From assembly GCA_905221605.1 (NCBI GenBank), contig CAJNDS010000624.1, forward strand, positions 325,001 to 367,500: DNA of 42,500 bases, given 5' to 3'. The number at the start of each line of letters is the position of its first letter. The first letter of the stretch is position 1. Below the pieces are notes generated by a model. It did no database searches. It saw only the letters and a program-made list of their open reading frames with translations, and was not told the DNA's origin. Shown here piece by piece: positions 37,905 through 42,500 of this stretch. This DNA comes from Symbiodinium natans. Lineage: Eukaryota > Sar > Dinophyceae > Suessiales > Symbiodiniaceae. Position numbers and translations under genes: made by a program.

Positions 37905-38378
37905 TCAGAGAGGGCCCGTATCAGCTCGTGAGGTGCAGAAGGGGATATAAGGGCCCCTTATTGAGGCCGCTGCCGGGATGAAAAAACCGTCTATGTTCAC
38001 CATTATGATGGGCCAAAGAACTTTCAAAAGCGTCGGCGCCTTCCAATGAACGCTGGGAGCAGCACGTTTGAAGTCGCCCTCGTCATTCTTCACAGGGGCC
38101 ACCTCATCTGCAGCGAACTAAACAGAATACCCTGAGGCCTAGACACAAAACACACCAAGCCCTACACAAACAGCCTGCTTCGGCCCGCACATACATCTCT
38201 TCTGCTTCCAAAGAATAACCTTCCTCTATAATCACTTATGACAGAATCACGGTTGAGGTAGAGCACGATCGAATGTAGCCGCGCGTACGTGAGCGGAGGC
38301 AAGGCTGTCTCTGAACTTTTCCCAACAGTCAGAGTAGACTCAGAAGTCTGCCAGGCGAAAAGAGATGCACCTTGAACC
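37905..38378 (-). CDS. Candidate last two exons of an unknown gene
   Basis: Exon 38378-38251, after TTTAGGGTTTGCAG, reads VQGASLFAWQTSESTLTVGK, ETALPPLTYARLHSIVLYLN and one extra base before GTGATT. The 143-base intron ends TTCGCTGCAG. Exon 38107-37905 completes the histidine codon and reads EVAPVKNDEGDFKRAAPS, WKAPTLLKVLWPIIMVN and FFIPAAASIRGPYIPFC to TGA. Phases agree. The hydrophobic LLKVLWPIIMVNIDGFFI may be a membrane-associated segment. A donor after WPIIM would shorten it. The family is not recognised. Confidence 0.45.
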
Positions 38379-38524
38379 CTGCAAACCCTAAAGATCGAAA
38401 AAAGGCCCTCTCAACCCTGTAAAGCCTATGGGCCTTATAGGCGGAACGCCATATGTCCCAAACCCCAGGTCTGCCAGGTCTGCACATTGCCAAGTGGCGC
38501 AGTAGACCGTCATTTCGGGTGAGC

Positions 38525-38615
38525 TGGCGTCGGTGTAACCTCTAGGGTTTAGGGATTAGGGTTTAGGGATTAGGGTTTAGGGTTATTTAGGGTTTAGGGT
38601 TTAGGGTAATTGGGA
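38525..38615. repeat. TTTAGGG / ATTAGGG array
   Basis: About ten telomere-like heptamers in G-rich orientation on +, alternating TTTAGGG and ATTAGGG. Similar C-rich short arrays lie at 38831-38873 and 39598-39622. Confidence 0.9.
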
Positions 38616-38825
38616 GCCTAAAACCCGGAAACCTCCCTGGGGGGGGACGGGGGTTCCGAAGACAGGGGGTGTAGTAAGGATTTGCGGTATATCAACGGGT
38701 ACCCCTATTTGGGGAAATGAGCACCTAACCAGCAGACTGGGTTTTAGGGTTTTGGGTTTATAGGGGGGACTCTGACTTTGTTGGGCGTCCAGCTTGCGTG
38801 GTAAATCCTGCTGGACACCTAACAC
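38601..38825 (-). CDS. Candidate exon, unknown protein
   Basis: An open frame with two protein-like parts: QQDLPRKLDAQQSQSPPYK directly after a TGTCCAG acceptor, and SFPQIGVPVDIPQILTTPP further on, separated by CCCTAAAA-type sequence that is probably intron. Proline-rich and without a recognised domain. Confidence 0.25.
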   Translation of the reverse strand: MLGVQQDLPRKLDAQQSQSPPYKPKTLKPSLLVRCSFPQIGVPVDIPQILTTPPVFGTPVPPQGGFRVLGSQLP

Positions 38826-39112
38826 AAGAGCCCTAAACCCTAAACCCTAAACCCGAAACCCTAAACCCTAAACCCAGCTTTTAATTGGCCTGCGATGCTC
38901 CCATAAGCCTCCGACCGAAGTACTCAGCGGTGCTCACACCTCAGTGGGAGATGTGGGCGCAAAGGGGTTTAGGGTTTAGGGTATAGGGTAAAGGGTTTAG
39001 GGTTTAGGGTCTTAAAAGTCCCGTTGCTTCATACTCAGCTGCTGCGAAGCTTTGCAATCTAGCCCAGCTTTCGCCGGCAGCTGACCCCAAACGGAACTCC
39101 CTTAATTTGAGG

Positions 39113-39308
39113 CTAAAGTGAGGGCTCATCCGGGCTCGGGAGGTAACGGTTTAGGCAGTTTAGTGCGTTCCGGTTCAATGCTTGGCGACTCCAGCGCCCT
39201 GTGCGATCCGAGAAGCGCGTGTTGTTGGTGAAGACCAGGCTGGTGGCGTCCAGCTTGCTCGTAGCAGACTGCACGAGGCTTAGGGGAGCTTTGCAGGAAG
39301 GAGACAAT
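39113..39308 (-). CDS. Candidate terminal exon, unknown protein
   Basis: After GAAGGAAGCAG the frame reads LSPSCKAPLSLVQSATSKLD, ATSLVFTNNTRFSDRTGRWS and RQALNRNALNCLNRYLP to a stop at 39113, 64 codons with strongly GC-ending codons in the middle. It has the look of a folded, glycosylatable segment (NNT). The + strand frame opposite (39201-39419) is its likely shadow. Upstream exons probably include 39632-39754. No family recognised. Confidence 0.45.
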
Positions 39309-39631
39309 CTGCTTCCTTCTTTGAAGCAGGGCTACAGAACTGCAGAATTGGGTTGTGGGGAGCCCTGGTTCGTTAAGGGAACCTTAGCCAGCCAAAACAG
39401 GAACCAAAAGGACTACTGAGGGGTCGTAGAGGTGTTCAAACGTGTAAAGCTCAGGGTGTGGGGACTTCCATCCTCTGTGTGGAGTGCAGATAGGCATCCG
39501 AGAGCCGACCGTACGCTCATGCTTACTTCCCAACTACCCCCACCCCACTTCCACAAGAAAACGAAACCCCCCCTGCCTAGACCAGCTTCGGACGCACTAC
39601 CCTAAACCCTAAACCCTAAACCCATATCCAC

Positions 39632-39754
39632 CTCGGATGCCAAGACGTTGAAGTAGCTGGCGCCTTTGCTCGGGAGACAGACTTGACACGTTTCGCTTCT
39701 TGCAGCACATCCCGCTGCTTGCAGACATTGAAGGCGCCGATAACTTGGCTTCCG
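39632..39754 (-). CDS. Candidate exon, unknown protein
   Basis: After a classic pyrimidine tract (CTATTTCACTGTTCCAG) one base completes a codon, then GSQVIGAFNVCKQRDVLQE and AKRVKSVSRAKAPATSTSW follow, 40 codons. The donor GTGGATATGGG leads straight into three perfect TTTAGGG repeats. Another frame also reads well (SPEQRRQLLQRLGIRG). Function unknown. Confidence 0.4.
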
Positions 39755-39759
39755 CTGGA

Positions 39760-40440
39760 ACAGTGAAATAGTAGAAGAAGTGTCGCGGCAAACCTAAGCA
39801 GACAAAGCGTAAACCCGTCAGCCCTAAACAACTGAACAATCTAAAACAGCACTAAGTTCTAAACCAACCCCTAAACCCAAACAACCTGAACAAGCTAACA
39901 CAGCCTGCGTTTGAGGTCTGGGCCTTTAACCTCTCAAATCCAGGGTCCGGACCTTGGTTCACGCGGTGGAGCTCGGAAAGCAGGGTCGCATTGCAGAACC
40001 TGGCGGGCAGGCAATGAGCTCCTTGGGGGATCAGAGTTGCGGGTTTAGGGGTCATAGGTTTTGTAATTCTGGCCTGTAGGGCTTGTATTCTATTAGCGGT
40101 CACGGGGTTAGGTATGGCTGATTCGGTTTCGGGGTTCGGGTGTATGCGAATCTTGGTGTTTAGGGCTTCGGGTTTAGTTCAGGATGTTCAGGTTCGTGCA
40201 GCTACTCCGGCCATGGCGATGCACATGCACCGCGTGCCAGCATCCTTGTAGAGATTGCTTGGCCACAGTCTCATCCACCACTTGGTTATTCTTGTACTGC
40301 TGTAGGCATCGGCTGTGGCGAAAGACCCAGGCCCAAGCCCAAAAGCATCCTCATGCTAAAACAGGGAACAATCGCTTCTAATATGAGGGATCCAAACCCT
40401 GACCAGAACGATATTAACCAAAAATGGGGATCCCAGAAGC
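39760..40440. other. Intron-like or intergenic, no gene called
   Basis: CCCTAAA-like words at 39850-39900 and TTTAGGG-like words at 40030-40180 flank some higher-complexity sequence (40200-40340) with short open frames on +, none with good splice support. Confidence 0.35.
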
Positions 40441-40455
40441 TACTTCCTAAACCAC

Positions 40456-40554
40456 CCCCCAAATTGCAGGCAGGACAGTCCCACGATCGTGGCGATGATC
40501 ACGCCCGTAATCGACAGCGATCCCAGGACGACCTGCTTCGGACGCTTCACGGAG
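40456..40554 (-). CDS. Candidate exon with a transmembrane segment
   Basis: After TTACTACTTGTAG and one base, the frame reads SVKRPKQVVLGSLSITGVII then ATIVGLSCLQFG: three basic residues followed by a hydrophobic helix of about 20 residues. About 80% of third bases are G/C. Donor GTGGTTTAGG. The alternative frame LREASEAGRPGIAVDYG is open but has poorer codons. Likely part of the membrane protein encoded by 40.6-41.7 kb. No family recognised. Confidence 0.45.
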
Positions 40555-40627
40555 CTACAAGTAGTAATAGCCCGGCAAACCCGAATCCAGAGGTTTTGGG
40601 TTCGAGGGTTTTTGTGCTTCACCTGCT

Positions 40628-41323
40628 TCATCCATCTTCCGATATCTTCCGCAAAAACACATGGCGCTGAAAATTCTCATGCCCCGAGTCAAGGGATGCG
40701 AAGGCCGAACCGCGAACTGGAAAAGGGCTCCGCCCCCTGGCCCGCACGAATAAGCAACTCCAAAAGCAGGACGCTGTGCAAAAACCCAAAGCCCCTCCAC
40801 AGTGCCTCGTCGGTGTTGCCGAGTCTATAGTTGTATCCTTGGCAGCAAGGTACCGCCAGCCACAACGTTCCCCTCCAGCCCCCCAAAACACGCAGAGAGC
40901 CAACATGAAACATGATTCAGCCGTGACTTCGAGGTCCACACAAAGCTGAAACAGTTTTCTAGGGTCTTCCGGCAGGCCTTCCCTCGGAAGAACGAAGAGT
41001 GAATTTCCGGCATCCGAGCAGCTAATGTACAGCCCGCTGAGCACCAGGAGCACCTTTGGCTTGGCGTCAACTGCATGAGGGACTTGGGTAGCTAGGGACC
41101 CGGATTTTCTTGATGAGTTCCATGTCCAATGCGACCATAAACCCTTAAACTCCACAAAAAGCCATGGCCCGTGCTGATGGGCCACCAAATTCAGAGGACT
41201 TTTGCTGGGGTGAGCTTGGACTCCTGGGCAAAGGGCCAGCGGCATCAGCCACAGCACCCCACGCTGTCCGTTTGCGCCTGCAATGCGAGACAAGGCCGTG
41301 AAAAGCAACACCACTGAAACCAC
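40628..41323 (-). CDS. Longest uninterrupted non-repeat frame, possible secreted or membrane protein
   Basis: An open frame of 231 codons. It begins MVSVVLLFTALSRIAGANG from a GTG, a signal-peptide-like start, though upstream exons may precede it, and continues LWLMPLALCPGVQAHPSK, KVLLVLSGLYISCSDAGN, PREGLPEDPRKLFQLCVD, EVTAESCFMLALCVFWGAG. A TTTAAGGGTTTATGG patch at about 41140 followed by CCTCATGCAG suggests an intron inside. After 40860 another frame (NTDEALWRGFGFLHSVLLLE) becomes at least as good, so the last third is uncertain. Hydrophobic and cysteine-containing; the family is not recognised. Confidence 0.4.
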   Translation of the reverse strand: MVSVVLLFTALSRIAGANGQRGVLWLMPLALCPGVQAHPSKSPLNLVAHQHGPWLFVEFKGLWSHWTWNSSRKSGSLATQVPHAVDAKPKVLLVLSGLYISCSDAGNSLFVLPREGLPEDPRKLFQLCVDLEVTAESCFMLALCVFWGAGGERCGWRYLAAKDTTIDSATPTRHCGGALGFCTASCFWSCLFVRARGRSPFPVRGSAFASLDSGHENFQRHVFLRKISEDG

Positions 41324-41423
41324 CTAAGCCCCCCCCCCTCCCCGGCCCCTGCACATCCCTAAGACATCCTAACCCCAAGATACGGCGCAAAGCTAAGACC
41401 CCAAACCCGAACGGAACCCAAAC

Positions 41424-41740
41424 TAATATCAGCTGGCATCCCTCTAAGACACGCAGAGCGCCTGCGATCAGGTAACAGACGAGCACTAAGACCTGCAAGG
41501 GCTCGGCTGCTGAGCATCTGGATTCGACACGTTTCAGGGTGTTACAAGTATCGAAAAGACCGGATCTCCTCTCCCAAATTCAACAAACCTGAAGCCTCCC
41601 TAAAACCCCCCCCCCCCAAGGCTCAAGACCTAAGCCCCTAAACCCTGGGCTCGGGCCCGAGCTAAAAGGAACCAGGGCATGAAGACCAGCTCCTTGGAGA
41701 CAGGCAGCGGGTGCACCAAGGTACCAAACACAACGAGGGT
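41424..41740 (-). CDS. Candidate membrane-protein exons
   Basis: Exon 41740-41644 (after CCCTGCAG) reads TLVVFGTLVHPLPVSKELVF and MPWFLLARARAQ, then splits a codon at a GTTTAGGGG donor. Exon 41509-41424 (after AGATGCTCAG) completes it and reads AEPLQVLVLVCYLIAGALR and VLEGCQLIL, a likely transmembrane helix, before GTTTGG. Phases agree. The exons lie directly upstream of 41323 and probably belong to the same gene. The family is not recognised. Confidence 0.45.
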
Positions 41741-41867
41741 CTGCAGGGTTTGCAGAACTTGGCAGAGTTTGTAGGGCTTACAGGCTCTAGGGTGGGTGTA
41801 GGCTGGGTTTTTTTGGTAGTGGAGGGTGTTCTCTGGCGGCGCATTCTTGCTACAGGTCCTCGGAAAA

Positions 41868-42062
41868 CCCATCAAAAAAAAACTTTTTTCCAATCAAAAA
41901 AAAACTTTTCCCGACCAATCTAAAAAAAACTTTCCAAAGATCAAGAAAAAACTTTTTTCCAATCAAAAAAAAACTTTCTTTGGGTATTTATAAGAGATCT
42001 AGAATGAATTTATTCGAGAAGCGGGAATCAAAAAAAACTTTTTCCTAATCAAAAAAAATCCT
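41868..42062. repeat. About 22-bp tandem repeat AATCAAAAAAAAACTTTTTTCC
   Basis: Some seven units with A-run and T-run of variable length, the last two separated from the others by TATTTATAAGAGATCT-type sequence at 41985-42030. No gene. Confidence 0.9.
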
Positions 42063-42184
42063 TGGTAGTCTACAAGAGGTTTTGCCTCTCTTGGACGATA
42101 CCGCATTCGACGCAAAGATATGTATAGTTTATTGTGATGTGTATATATATATGTGTATATATGTCTTGGGCGGCAAAACAGACA

Positions 42185-42500
42185 CTCCTTTCTGCACGGC
42201 TTAAAAAAAGCGGGGGGGGTTGGGGGGGGGGGCGCAGCCCCCCCCCATTTGCAAACACCCTGCTCACATGATGGGTGTCAACAAGTTTCTTGGGCTTTGA
42301 AGCACGCTCTGCACGGCTTCAAAAAAGCGGGGGGTTGGGGGGGGGGGCAGCCCCCCCCCCATTTGCAAACACAATGCTCACACGATGTTTTTCAACTAGT
42401 TTCTTGGGCTTTGAAGCACGCTTGGTACGGCTTAAAAAAAGCGGGGGGGGGGTTGGGGGGGGCGCAGCCCCAGCCCCATTTGCAAACACCCTGCTCACAT
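42185..42500. repeat. 117-bp tandem repeat with facing G and C runs, cut by window end
   Basis: Three copies starting near 42191, 42308 and 42421. Each has ACGGCTTAAAAAAAGC, a G run, TT, a second G run, GCGCAGCC, a C run, then CATTTGCAAACACCCTGC and TTTCTTGGGCTTTGAAGCAC. The G and C runs can pair as a hairpin. The array continues beyond the window. Confidence 0.9.

Noticed and set aside
1-42500. rRNA, tRNA or spliced-leader genes
   Set aside because: No conserved stretch of these RNAs was recognised by eye; a covariance-model scan would be decisive.

Overview
The window looks like nuclear DNA of a microbial eukaryote, most likely an alga. The reasons are: no bacterial-style gene runs; hundreds of degenerate plant-type telomere words (CCCTAAA on +, TTTAGGG on -) spread through the whole 42.5 kb; long homopolymers (89 C in a row) and (GT)n/(CA)n microsatellites; and protein-like stretches that are short and bounded by AG and GT, i.e. 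small exons with small introns. A dinoflagellate is my best guess, from the RCC1-type repeats ending in LVCFG, the Tc1/mariner transposase scrap and the TTTAGGG words. This is inference; a cryptophyte or haptophyte is not excluded. No rRNA, tRNA, CRISPR array or organelle gene was recognised.

Layout. 1-1270: telomere-like repeats, including an octamer array CCCCTAAA, and one foldback. 1270-1870: weakly coding sequence. 1878-5640: a 71/142-bp satellite followed by C89. 5.8-7.6 kb: + strand exons. 7.8-13.04 kb: - strand exons (acidic, basic and one membrane segment). 13.25-13.79 kb: (GT)n. 13.8-17.0 kb: scattered candidate exons on both strands. 17.0-18.7 kb: CGAAAAGT arrays around a diverged duplication. 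19.2-20.95 kb: transposase remnant, a 73-bp hairpin and a decayed RCC1-like gene. 21.7-25.2 kb: several C-terminal exons, two genes meeting tail to tail at 24.6-24.9 kb. 25.3-27.36 kb: the best complete model, eight exons and 214 residues. 27.6-34 kb: short exons on alternating strands, two related foldback elements at 30.6-30.95 kb and a 115-codon exon with a hydrophobic segment. 34-41.8 kb: mostly - strand exons, three with membrane segments. 41.87-42.5 kb: two tandem repeat families, the last running off the end.

Most coding calls are exons read by eye: an open frame with protein-like, GC-ending codons, an AG acceptor, a GT donor and, where possible, matching intron phase. No function is recognised for nearly all of them. 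Frame and even strand are uncertain in the GC-rich ones, where several frames are open. Transcript data would settle them. Long proline, glycine, cysteine-valine, threonine-histidine or NPKP-type frames are repeat translations and are left out.

The most interesting pattern is that many inferred introns are built largely of degenerate TTTAGGG repeats in sense orientation, with donors reading GTTTAGGG and acceptors such as TTTATAGAG or GGGTTTGCAG. One telomere-like heptamer contains both a GT and a TTTAG, so repeat expansion could itself have made or maintained introns.
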